Shown here: piece after piece, positions 16,024-23,530 of the stretch | Layout: each line of letters starts with the position of its first letter | How positions within the stretch are numbered: the stretch's first letter is position 1 | Assembly (NCBI RefSeq): GCF_916619195.1 | Contig: NZ_CAKAKL010000008.1 | Span: forward strand, 62,001 to 126,000 | Length of the DNA stretch: 64,000 nucleotides | Source of the DNA: Inquilinus sp. Marseille-Q2685 | Lineage (GTDB): Bacteria > Pseudomonadota > Alphaproteobacteria > DSM-16000 > Inquilinaceae | Reading direction: 5' to 3' | Made by a program: the position numbers and the translations under genes | Notes under the pieces: model-generated | What the model was told of the DNA's origin: nothing | The model's database searches: none | What the model saw: the letters and a program-made list of their open reading frames with translations, nothing else

Positions 16024-17019
16024 ATGACGATGGGCCTGCTGATCGAGGGCCGCTGGGCCGACCAGTGGTACGACACGAAATCGACCGGTGGGCGCTTCGT
16101 GCGGCAGGAGAGCGCCTTCCGAGGCGCGGTGACGGCCGACGGCAGCTCCGGCTTCAAGGCCGAGCCCGGCCGCTATCACCTCTATGTCTCCTACGCCTGC
16201 CCCTGGGCGCACCGCACCCTGATCGTGCGGGCGCTGAAGCAGCTCGAGGACGTGATCTCGGTCGACGTGGTCGACCCGTTCATGGGCGCCCAGGGCTGGA
16301 CCTTCGCCGACCTCCGCACCGGGGTGCGGTCCCCCGGCGCGACCGGCGACCGGGTCAACGGCAAGGCGGCGCTGCACGAGGTCTACACCCTGGCCAGGCC
16401 GGACTACACCGGCCGGGTCACCGTGCCGGTGCTGTGGGACAAGCAGACACGCAGCATCGTGAACAACGAGTCGGCCGAGATCATCCGGATGTTGAACTCG
16501 GCGTTCGACGAATGGGCCGACCGGTCGGTCGACCTGTCGCCGGCCGAGCTGCTGCCGGAGATCGACGCGATCAACGCCGAGGTCTACGACCGGGTGAACA
16601 ACGGCATCTACAAGGCCGGATTCGCCACCGACCAGGCGGTGTACGAGGAGGCCGTGACCCGGCTGTTCGAGACGCTGGACCGGCTGGAGGCGCATCTGTC
16701 GGCGCATCGCTGGCTGGTCGGCGACCGGCTGACCGAGGCCGACATCCGGCTGTTCACCACCCTTTTGCGCTTCGACCCGGTCTATCACGGCCACTTCAAG
16801 TGCAACCTGCGGCCGCTGCACGAATACCCGGCGCTGTGGGGCTTCACCCGTGAGATCGCGCAGCGTCCCGGCGTGGCGGCGACGATCGAGATGACGCACA
16901 TCAAGCGGCACTATTACGAGAGCCACCGCACCATCAACCCGACAGGGATCGTACCCAAGGGCCCGGTGCTGGACCTGTCGGCGCCGCACGGGCGGGAGCG
17001 TCTGCCGGAGGCGGGATGA
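16024..17019 (+). CDS. yqjG: Glutathionyl-hydroquinone reductase, YqjG/Xi-class GST
   Basis: A 331-residue Xi-class glutathione transferase that removes glutathione from glutathionyl-hydroquinones. The catalytic Cys59 lies in YACPWAHR, the family signature. The GST C-terminal helical domain follows, with WLVGDRLTEADIRLFTTLLRFD and the conserved YHGHFKCN. The N-terminal GRWADQWYDT segment is also typical. ATG 16024 has GAAGGAG 7 bases before it. It works with the wrbA product in the reduction of quinones and their thiol adducts. Twin hairpins follow its stop. Confidence 0.93.
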   Translation: MTMGLLIEGRWADQWYDTKSTGGRFVRQESAFRGAVTADGSSGFKAEPGRYHLYVSYACPWAHRTLIVRALKQLEDVISVDVVDPFMGAQGWTFADLRTGVRSPGATGDRVNGKAALHEVYTLARPDYTGRVTVPVLWDKQTRSIVNNESAEIIRMLNSAFDEWADRSVDLSPAELLPEIDAINAEVYDRVNNGIYKAGFATDQAVYEEAVTRLFETLDRLEAHLSAHRWLVGDRLTEADIRLFTTLLRFDPVYHGHFKCNLRPLHEYPALWGFTREIAQRPGVAATIEMTHIKRHYYESHRTINPTGIVPKGPVLDLSAPHGRERLPEAG

Positions 17020-17027
17020 CGTCGCAG

Positions 17028-17104
17028 GTTGGGTTCGCGGCACGCGAACCCAACTGGCCGCAGCGCGATGGTGAGATGTTGGGTTCGCCAAACGCGAACC
17101 CAAC
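17028..17104. repeat. Twin palindromic hairpins after yqjG
   Basis: Two near-identical stem-loops. GTTGGGTTCGCG-GCA-CGCGAACCCAAC is at 17028-17054 (12-bp stem), and GTTGGGTTCGC-CAAAC-GCGAACCCAAC is at 17078-17104 (11-bp stem). They lie between convergent genes and lack T-runs. They look like a REP-type palindrome pair or a bidirectional termination region. A related hairpin occurs at 61586-61611. Confidence 0.7.
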
Positions 17105-17112
17105 CGACGCTT

Positions 17113-17445
17113 CTATGCTCCAAGCACCTGGATCCGCAGGATCCGCACCAGCAGGAACAGGGCGGTGAAGGCCAGGGCTTCGTCCCAGAGGTTCAGTCGG
17201 TTGGGCTGCGCCGGCTCCCGCGCGGCCCAGGCGAACAGCCCGGTCCAGGCCGCGGACAGAAACATCACCATCTGCAGCAGCGCCAGCATCTCGGCCAGCG
17301 AACGGCGGCCGGGCAGCGCGATCAGCCCCAGCAGCGCCAGCACGGCACCAACCCGCATGGCGAAGCTGGCGATGCGGCGGCGGGAGTCCGGATCGGTGCG
17401 CTGCCACGCCGTCCGGGGGATCTCGATGTCCTGCATGACCGTCAT
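17113..17445 (-). CDS. Small membrane protein of unknown function
   Basis: A 110-residue protein with three likely transmembrane helices (about residues 28-46, 52-74, 88-106) and a polar N-terminus. No family is recognised. ATG 17445 opens the longest frame; ATG 17436 three codons later has a better-placed GAGG and may be the true start. It lies 59 bases downstream of the iron-permease-like gene on the same strand, so the two may be co-transcribed. Confidence 0.7.
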   Translation of the reverse strand: MTVMQDIEIPRTAWQRTDPDSRRRIASFAMRVGAVLALLGLIALPGRRSLAEMLALLQMVMFLSAAWTGLFAWAAREPAQPNRLNLWDEALAFTALFLLVRILRIQVLGA

Positions 17446-17504
17446 CCTCGACCGGCCGTCCCGGTCGGGGCCGGCCGCGGGCGCGACCCTGCGCCTCCCC
17501 GCCA

Positions 17505-17900
17505 TCAAGACTCCATACGGTTTCGAGGGTCTTTCTCCCGCTCGGCTTCGGCCAGCTTCTCGTATTCCTCGCGGATCTTGCGGATCTCCTCCTCGGAATG
17601 CTCCTCGAGGTCGAGCAGCGAGTTGCGCGCCGTCTTGGTGGCGCGGATCAGCTCGTCCAGCTTGATCTGCAGCGCCGCGGTGTCGCGGTTCTGGGTGCTC
17701 TGGATCAGGAACACCATGAGGAAGGTGACGATCGTCGTGGCGGTGTTGACCGTGAGCTGCCAGGCATCGGAAAAGCCGACGAACGGCCCGATCGCGGCCC
17801 ACACGACGATCAGCCCGGCGGCCAGGCCGAAGGTGACGGGATGGCCGGCGAACTGTGCGATCCGGGTGGCGAAACGGTCGAACCAGGGACTGTCCTTCAC
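17505..17900 (-). CDS. Low-affinity iron permease-like membrane protein
   Basis: A 131-residue protein of the family annotated as low-affinity iron permease (Fet4-like). It has two transmembrane helices: [21 protein letters not shown] and [22 protein letters not shown] charged helix follows with [16 protein letters not shown], and the acidic C-terminus is probably coiled. Bacterial members are short; transport activity is not established for them. ATG 17900 has GGAGGATGCCG before it. It is followed by the small membrane gene. Confidence 0.88.
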   Translation of the reverse strand: MKDSPWFDRFATRIAQFAGHPVTFGLAAGLIVVWAAIGPFVGFSDAWQLTVNTATTIVTFLMVFLIQSTQNRDTAALQIKLDELIRATKTARNSLLDLEEHSEEEIRKIREEYEKLAEAEREKDPRNRMES

Positions 17901-17996
17901 GGCATCCTCCGGGCAAGGGTGGATGCCATGACAACGGGACGACGGCCCGGATCGTGCCGAAGCGGGACGGCGGTCAGAGGGCCTTCCCTCTCAAAC

Positions 17997-18074
17997 TGTC
18001 ATGCCCGGGCTTGACCCGGGCATCCAGCGGGTGTCGACGCTCTCTGGATTGCCGGGTCGAGCCCGGCAATGACA
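17997..18074. repeat. Dispersed palindromic element, family A copy 1
   Basis: Two hairpins back to back: ATGCCCGGG-CTTGA-CCCGGGCAT, then ATTGCCGGG-TCGAG-CCCGGCAAT, with outer TGTCAT...ATGACA ends. A second full copy is at 61398-61486 and a half copy at 61541-61565. It is intergenic, like REP/BIME elements of alphaproteobacteria. Nothing else is seen in 17901-18109. Confidence 0.8.
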
Positions 18075-18109
18075 ACAAGGGTTAGCGTGGAGCGCCAGTT
18101 GCCCTTGTT

Positions 18110-18937
18110 TCACTGTCCCTGGTTCAGGGCCACCGGCAGCTTGTTGGCCTGCAGGCCGTACTTGGCCAGGATCTGGTCGTAGGTGCCGTCGGCCTGCAGC
18201 GTCTCCACCGCGGCCTTCACCGCGTCGCGCAGCTGCGGCTCGGACTTCAGCACCGGGATGCCGACCAGGGACTCGGTGAAGGCTTCGCCGATCGGCACAT
18301 AGGTGTCGGGCTCCAGCTTCTGGAAGTACGGCAGCGTCTCGTTGCCCTGGGCCGCGGCCTGCAGCCGCTGGGTCTTCAGCTGGGTGCGGGCGTCGGCCGA
18401 ACCCTCGGTGCCGACCACGGTGATCGCCGGCTTGCCCTTGGCGACGCAGTTCTTGTCGCTCCACTCGCCGATCTGCTGCGGCCAGTTGGTCGAGCGGCTG
18501 GCGCCCACAGTCTTGCCGCACAGGTCGTCGGTCGACTTGATCTGATCGGCCAGCGCCGTGATCGTGTAGAACTGCGCGCCGGATTTCATGTAGTCGACGA
18601 AATCGGCGATGTCGCGCCGCGCCGGCGTGTCGCTCATCCCCGCCATCACCATGTCGATGCGGCCGGTCTGCAGCGACGGCAGCATCTGGGCGAAGGCGAT
18701 CTCCTGGAACTCGACCTCGACGCCCAGCTGCTTGGCGATGGCCTTGCCCAGGTCGATGTCGACGCCCTGCAGCTCGTTGGTCGCCGGGTCCTTGAAGATG
18801 ATCGGCGGGTAATTGTTGTTGGTGCCGATGACGATCTTGCCGGCTTGCTTGATCCGGGCCGGCAGGTCCTGGGCGCCGGCCGGGACCGCGACGAGTGCGG
18901 CCGCCGCGCAGGCGGCGAGCAGGGCGAAACGGGTCAT
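18110..18937 (-). CDS. Polar amino-acid ABC transporter, periplasmic binding protein
   Basis: A 275-residue family-3 solute-binding protein with a signal peptide (RFALLAACAAAALVAVPAGA, cleaved before QDLPAR). The mature start KIVIGTNNNYPPIIFKD is the family's ligand-facing strand. Later IDLGKAIAKQLGVEVEFQEIAF and LPSLQTGRIDMVMAGMS are also diagnostic. Two cysteines (in DDLCGKTVG and DKNCVAKG) could form a disulfide. ATG 18937 follows AGGAGAGG. It is the first component of the operon's importer in function, although transcribed last (permease, ATPase, binding protein). The ligand is unknown; the adjacent ArgH-family enzyme suggests an N-substituted amino acid. Confidence 0.95.
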   Translation of the reverse strand: MTRFALLAACAAAALVAVPAGAQDLPARIKQAGKIVIGTNNNYPPIIFKDPATNELQGVDIDLGKAIAKQLGVEVEFQEIAFAQMLPSLQTGRIDMVMAGMSDTPARRDIADFVDYMKSGAQFYTITALADQIKSTDDLCGKTVGASRSTNWPQQIGEWSDKNCVAKGKPAITVVGTEGSADARTQLKTQRLQAAAQGNETLPYFQKLEPDTYVPIGEAFTESLVGIPVLKSEPQLRDAVKAAVETLQADGTYDQILAKYGLQANKLPVALNQGQ

Positions 18938-18968
18938 TTGCCTCTCCTGTTGGTATCTGCTCCGCCGG

Positions 18969-19733
18969 TCACGAGAGGACGGCGGCGATGAAGTCGCGGG
19001 TGCGCGCCTCGCGCGGGCTGCCCAGCACCTGCTGCGGCGGGCCGATCTCGACGATCCGGCCGCGGTCCATGAACACGACCCGGTTCGCCACCTCGCGGGC
19101 GAAGCCCAGCTCATGCGTCACCACGATCATGGTCATGCCGCTGGCGGCCAGGTCGCGCATCACCGCCAGCACCTCGCCGACCAGCTCGGGGTCGAGGGCC
19201 GAGGTCGGCTCGTCGAACAGCATCAGCTTCGGCTTCATCGCCAAGGCGCGGGCGATGGCGATGCGCTGCTGCTGGCCGCCGGACAGCTCGGCCGGATAGG
19301 CGTCGCGCTTGTCGGCCAGGCCGACGCGCCGCAGCAGGCCCATGGCTTCCGCCGTCGCCTCGGCCTTCGGCCGCTTCTGCACCGTGACCGGGCCTTCGAT
19401 GATGTTGGCCAGCACGGTCATGTGGGCGAACAGATTGAAGCGCTGGAACACCATGCCGCTGGCCAGGCGCTGGCGCGCCACCTCGCGGTCGGTCAGGGCA
19501 TAGAGGGCGTCGCCCTCGCGCCGGAAGCCGGCCAGCTCGCCATCGACCCAGACGGCGCCGCCATCGACGCTCTCCAGCTGGTTGATGCAGCGCAAGAGCG
19601 TGCTCTTGCCCGAGCCGGAGGGGCCGATGATGCACAGCACCTCGCCGCGCTCGACCTCCAGCGACACGCCCTGCAGCGCGTGCAGCGACCCGAAATGCTT
19701 GTGGACCTCGGCGGCGACCACCATCGGCGGCAT
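18969..19733 (-). CDS. Polar amino-acid ABC transporter, ATPase
   Basis: A 254-residue ABC ATPase of the GlnQ/HisP group. Walker A is GPSGSGKST, the signature is LSGGQQQR, Walker B is [12 protein letters not shown], and the switch histidine lies in VTHELGF. It energises uptake with the upstream permease (4-base gap) and the downstream binding protein. The start ATG 19733 lies just after the permease stop, which suggests coupled translation. The insertion [20 protein letters not shown] is as in other polar amino-acid members. Confidence 0.97.
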   Translation of the reverse strand: MPPMVVAAEVHKHFGSLHALQGVSLEVERGEVLCIIGPSGSGKSTLLRCINQLESVDGGAVWVDGELAGFRREGDALYALTDREVARQRLASGMVFQRFNLFAHMTVLANIIEGPVTVQKRPKAEATAEAMGLLRRVGLADKRDAYPAELSGGQQQRIAIARALAMKPKLMLFDEPTSALDPELVGEVLAVMRDLAASGMTMIVVTHELGFAREVANRVVFMDRGRIVEIGPPQQVLGSPREARTRDFIAAVLS

Positions 19734-19736
19734 GGC

Positions 19737-20627
19737 TCAGGCCTCCTTCGGCTGGTCGACAACGACGGTGCGCTTGCCGCGCCGGTCGCCGCGGCCGCGG
19801 GCGAAATGCTTCTCCAGGAAGTGCTGGCCGATACTGAGCAGCGTGACCACCACCAGGTACCAGATCGCGGCGACGATCAGCAGCTCGATCACCCGGGCGT
19901 TGGCGTAGTAGATGGTCTGGGCGTTGCGCAGCATCTCGGCGTACTGGATGACGCTGGCGACCGAGGTCAGCTTGACCATGCTGATCACCTCGTTGCCGAC
20001 CGGCGGGATGATCACCCGCATCGCCTGCGGCAGCACGATCCGGCGCAACGCCACCAGCCGGGTCATGCCGATCGCCTTGGCCGCCTCGGTCTGGCCGAGA
20101 TCGACCGACAGGATGCCGCCGCGCACCACCTCGGCGGTATAGGCGCCCTGGTTGATGCCGAGGCCCAGCAGCGTCGCCACGAAGGGGGTGATCAGGTCGA
20201 CCGTCCGCCCCTCGAACAGGCCGGGGATGCCGATCACCGGGAACACCAGCGCCAGGTTGAACCACAAGAGCAGCTGCAGCAGCAGCGGCGTGCCGCGGAA
20301 GAACCAGATGTAGCCGACCGCCACGGTCTTCAGCACCGGGTTGGGCGACATCACCATGATGGCGAAGATCACGCCGAGCGCGATGCCCAGCGCCATGGCG
20401 CAGACCGTCATCAGGATGGTGTTGGCCAGGCCCGACAGGATCGCCGGGGCGGTGAAGAACTGGCCGACCACGGCCCACGCGATCTGGCCCTCGGCGAAGG
20501 CCTTCACGATCGCCGCCAGCGCCAGCAGGATCAGCGCCGCCGCAATCCAGCGGCCATAGTGCCGACGCGGCACATGGCGCAGATGGGCGATAGAATAGGG
20601 CGAGGTGCCCGTGGTGATGTCGGTCAT
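19737..20627 (-). CDS. Polar amino-acid ABC transporter, permease
   Basis: A 296-residue inner-membrane permease of the HisM/GlnP family. The EAA-like loop is EVVRGGILSVDLGQTEAAKAIG. The N-terminal cytoplasmic tail is longer than usual, followed by about five helices including FFRGTPLLLQLLLW. Only one permease gene is present, so it probably homodimerises. It lies 18 bases after the ArgH-family gene on the same strand, so the enzyme and importer form one operon read from 22070 downward. Confidence 0.95.
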   Translation of the reverse strand: MTDITTGTSPYSIAHLRHVPRRHYGRWIAAALILLALAAIVKAFAEGQIAWAVVGQFFTAPAILSGLANTILMTVCAMALGIALGVIFAIMVMSPNPVLKTVAVGYIWFFRGTPLLLQLLLWFNLALVFPVIGIPGLFEGRTVDLITPFVATLLGLGINQGAYTAEVVRGGILSVDLGQTEAAKAIGMTRLVALRRIVLPQAMRVIIPPVGNEVISMVKLTSVASVIQYAEMLRNAQTIYYANARVIELLIVAAIWYLVVVTLLSIGQHFLEKHFARGRGDRRGKRTVVVDQPKEA

Positions 20628-20645
20628 GCGCTGCCCCCTGGCCGT

Positions 20646-22070
20646 TCAGCCGATCGGACCACTATAGGACCCGGCCCAGCTGTCCTGCTCGACCAGCAGC
20701 TCGCGCAGCCGCGCCAGCTGCTCGCGCACCCGATCCGGCGCGGTGCCGCCATGGCCCGACCGGGCGGCCACCGCCGCCTCCGGCGTCAGGCAGGACCGGA
20801 TCTCGGGCGCCAGCCGCGGGTCGACCGACGCGAGGTCGGCATCCTCCAGATCCTCCAGCCCGATGCCGCGGTCCTCGCAATGCCGGACCAGGGCGCCGGT
20901 GATCTCATGCGCCTCGGAGAAGGGCACGCCGCGCCGGGCCAGCCAGTCCGCCACCTCAGTCGCCAGGGTGAAGCCCTCGACCGACTGGCGCTTCAGCGTC
21001 TCGACATTGACCCGCATCGTCCGCAGCATCCCGGCCATCGCCGGCAGCACGGAGTCGAGCGTGTCGACCGCCTCGAAGGCGGCGCGCTTGTCCTCGACCA
21101 GGTCGCGGTTATAGGCGAAGGGCAGACCCTTCAGCGCCGTCAGCATCGCCGTCAGCCCGCCGATCAGCCGGGCGGCCCGGCCGCGCGTCAGCTCGGCGAT
21201 GTCGGCGTTCTTCTTCTGCGGCATGATCGAGGAGCCGGTGGCGTAGGCGTCGTCCAGTTCGACCCAGCGGAACTGGCGCGACGACCACAGGAACACCTCC
21301 TCCGCCAGCCGGGACAGATGCACCGACAGCATCGCGGCGACGAACAGGAACTCCGCCACATGGTCGCGGCTGCCGACGGCGTCGATCGAGTTCTCGCAGG
21401 GGCCGTCATAGCCCAGCTCGGCGGCCGACAAATCGGGGCGCAGCGCGATGGCGGAGCCGGCCAGAGCGGCGGCGCCGAGCGGCGACCGGGCGCTGCGCCG
21501 GTCCCAGTCCTGCAGCCGCTCGACGTCGCGGGCGAAGGTCTGGGCATGGGCCAGAAGCTGATGGGCGAAGGTGACCGGCTGGGCCGGCTGCAGATGGGTG
21601 AAGCCCGGCGCCAGCGTCTCGACATGCGCCTCGGCCTGCGCCATCAGCGCCTGCTGCAGCGCCATGACATGGCCGGCCAGGCGGCGGGCGACGTCGCGCA
21701 GATAGAGCTTCAGGTCGTTCGCCGCCTGGTCGTTGCGGGAGCGGCCGGCACGCAGCTTGCCGCCGAGGGTGCCGAGCCGCTCGGTCAGCGCGCGCTCGAG
21801 GAAGGTGTGGACGTCCTCATCGCCCTGGTTCGGCCGCACCGTGCCGGCAGCGACGTCGCGCGCCAGATCCATTAGCGCCACAGCGATCGTCTCGCCCTCG
21901 GCCACGGTCAGGATGCCGGCCCGCACCAGCTCGCGCGCATGGGCGGCGGAGGCGGCGAGGTCGTAGGGAGCGAGGCGGAAATGGCTGGCATCGGAGCGCG
22001 ACAGGGCCATCAGCTCCGGCGCGGGCGCGGCGCGGAAGCGGGCGCCCCAGAGACGGGTCGGTTCGGTCAT
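20646..22070 (-). CDS. Argininosuccinate lyase-family C-N lyase
   Basis: A 474-residue member of the aspartase/fumarase superfamily. The signature loop GSSIMPQKKNAD carries the catalytic serine, GKLRAGRSRNDQ binds substrate, and HLQPAQPVTFAHQLLAH holds the general-base region. Argininosuccinate lyase makes arginine and fumarate. Here the gene is first in an operon with a polar amino-acid importer and sits next to a divergent LysR gene, not with arg genes. It may instead split an imported N-substituted aspartate to fumarate and an amine, as ArgH-like EDDS lyase does (inference). ATG 22070 was chosen over a longer frame; GGGAGC precedes it. Confidence 0.9.
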   Translation of the reverse strand: MTEPTRLWGARFRAAPAPELMALSRSDASHFRLAPYDLAASAAHARELVRAGILTVAEGETIAVALMDLARDVAAGTVRPNQGDEDVHTFLERALTERLGTLGGKLRAGRSRNDQAANDLKLYLRDVARRLAGHVMALQQALMAQAEAHVETLAPGFTHLQPAQPVTFAHQLLAHAQTFARDVERLQDWDRRSARSPLGAAALAGSAIALRPDLSAAELGYDGPCENSIDAVGSRDHVAEFLFVAAMLSVHLSRLAEEVFLWSSRQFRWVELDDAYATGSSIMPQKKNADIAELTRGRAARLIGGLTAMLTALKGLPFAYNRDLVEDKRAAFEAVDTLDSVLPAMAGMLRTMRVNVETLKRQSVEGFTLATEVADWLARRGVPFSEAHEITGALVRHCEDRGIGLEDLEDADLASVDPRLAPEIRSCLTPEAAVAARSGHGGTAPDRVREQLARLRELLVEQDSWAGSYSGPIG

Positions 22071-22124
22071 GCTCGGCTCCCTGTTCGGCCGCGGATGCTG
22101 GCAAGCGGCGCGGGAGGCCACAAT

Positions 22125-22165
22125 GGAAATGATTTCCCCACGATAGTCCGGAAAGGAATATCGTG
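22125..22165. promoter_or_regulatory. Tandem inverted repeats in the lyase/LysR divergent promoter
   Basis: Two adjacent dyads. GGAAAT-G-ATTTCC (22125-22137) is a perfect 13-bp palindrome. CACGATA-N13-TATCGTG (22139-22145 and 22159-22165) has 7-bp arms and overlaps the GTG start candidate of the LysR gene. They are candidate binding sites for that regulator. Confidence 0.55.
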
Positions 22166-23098
22166 CATCCCAGTCCGAACCCTCATAGCCGAGAGATGCC
22201 GCCGAGCCCCCTGCCCTCCACCACCGCTCTGCGCGTCCTGGCCGCGCTGGTCGAGCACGGCTCGGCCTCGGAGGCGGCGAAGAGCGTGAACCTGACCCAG
22301 AGCGCGGTCAGCAAGCAGCTGCGCAGCCTGGAGGAGATCGCCGGTCTGCCGCTGTTCACCCGCACCGGCCGCGGCCTGGTGCCGACCGAGGCCGGGCGGA
22401 TCTTCGTCACCCAGGCCCGGATCGCGCTGGGGGCGCTGGAGACCGCGGCCGGGCGGATCGCGGCGCTGCGCGGGTCGCCCAACGCCATCCGGCTGCATGT
22501 CCTGCCGATCCTGGGCGACCGCTGGCTGGTGCCGCGCCTGTCGCTGCTGGCCAAGGCACGGCCGGAGCTGGAGGTGCAGTTCACCACCCAGGCGACCGGC
22601 GACACGATCGAGGAGGCGGACGGCGTGTTCCGCTTCGGCGAGGGCGACTGGCCGGGCCAGCAGGCGGACTACCTGTTCGGTCGCAACGTCGCGCTGGTCG
22701 GGGCGCCGTCGCTGCTGTCCCGGATGGGCGGCATCCAGACCGCCGAGGATGTGCGCCGCTACACCGTGCTGGACCACCGCCACACGCCGCTGCGCTGGAG
22801 CGAGTTCGCCGAGGCGCAGGGGCTGTCTGAGTTCGCCCCGGCGCATATGGTGCATTTCGGCTTCTACGCGCTGGTGATCCGCGCTGCGATCGCCGGCCAG
22901 GGCCTGGCCCTGGTGCCGCGCTGCCTGATCGGCGAGGAATTGCTGACCGGGCGGTTGGTCAATCCGGCCGGCCTGGGCTTCCACAGCCGCCACGGCTACT
23001 GGTTCACCGTGCCGGCGGATCGGTCGCCGCGCCCCGGCCTGATCGCCTTCCGCGACTGGCTGCTGGGCGAAGCTCGGATGCTCGGGCCGGGGATGTAG
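22163..23098 (+). CDS. LysR-family regulator of the lyase/ABC operon
   Basis: A 311-residue LysR protein of the GcvA-like branch. The HTH reads SASEAAKSVNLTQSAVSKQLRSLE, followed by GLPLFTRTGRGLVPTEAG and an effector domain with IRLHVLPILGDRWLVPRL. GTG 22163 has GGAAAGGA 5 bases upstream but lies inside an inverted repeat; ATG 22196 is the alternative start. Divergence from the argH-like/ABC operon, with paired dyads between, suggests it controls uptake and cleavage of the shared substrate. The cupin gene follows on the same strand after 18 bases. Confidence 0.92.
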   Translation: MHPSPNPHSREMPPSPLPSTTALRVLAALVEHGSASEAAKSVNLTQSAVSKQLRSLEEIAGLPLFTRTGRGLVPTEAGRIFVTQARIALGALETAAGRIAALRGSPNAIRLHVLPILGDRWLVPRLSLLAKARPELEVQFTTQATGDTIEEADGVFRFGEGDWPGQQADYLFGRNVALVGAPSLLSRMGGIQTAEDVRRYTVLDHRHTPLRWSEFAEAQGLSEFAPAHMVHFGFYALVIRAAIAGQGLALVPRCLIGEELLTGRLVNPAGLGFHSRHGYWFTVPADRSPRPGLIAFRDWLLGEARMLGPGM

Positions 23099-23116
23099 AC
23101 CAAGGGAGAGAAACGC

Positions 23117-23461
23117 ATGAACCCCGTCATCGACCGCCACGAATGGGCCGAGGATCCGGAGCGCTGGCATGGCGAGATCCAGCTCGGCAGGCACGGCGCC
23201 AATGTCTCGGTGATCTTCTTCGACCGGGCTGAGCCGGGCGGCGGCCCGAAGCTGCACCGCCACCCCTATCCCGAGACCTTCATCATCCGGGAGGGCCACG
23301 CCCTGTTCACCCTGGGTGCGCAGGAGATCCTGGCCGAGGCCGGGCAGATCGTGGTGGTGCCGCCGAACACGCCGCATAAGTTCACCAATCCCGGCCCCGG
23401 CCCGCTGCAGACCATCGACATCCACGAGAACGGCACCTTCATCACCGAATGGCTCGAATGA
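23117..23461 (+). CDS. Cupin-domain protein
   Basis: A 114-residue single-domain cupin. Motif 1 is PKLHRHPYPETFIIREG, with His, His and Glu as probable metal ligands, and motif 2 is IVVVPPNTPHKFTNPG with the final His. Such small cupins act as isomerases, dioxygenases or binding proteins; the reaction cannot be named. GGGAGAG precedes ATG 23117. It follows the LysR gene closely and may belong to the same functional group as the lyase. Confidence 0.9.
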   Translation: MNPVIDRHEWAEDPERWHGEIQLGRHGANVSVIFFDRAEPGGGPKLHRHPYPETFIIREGHALFTLGAQEILAEAGQIVVVPPNTPHKFTNPGPGPLQTIDIHENGTFITEWLE

Positions 23462-23530
23462 GCCGATCGCGCTGGCTCAAGGCGGCCAGGGCCGCTAGGA
23501 CAGACATACGAGTGACGTGAGGCGACCGGC

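Noticed and set aside
18813-21875. Very long open frame (about 1000 codons) on the plus strand over the ABC/argH operon
   Set aside because: It is the antisense reading of four well-supported genes. Its composition (Arg/Gln/His/Ala-rich) is typical of high-GC shadow frames, and no domain is recognisable.
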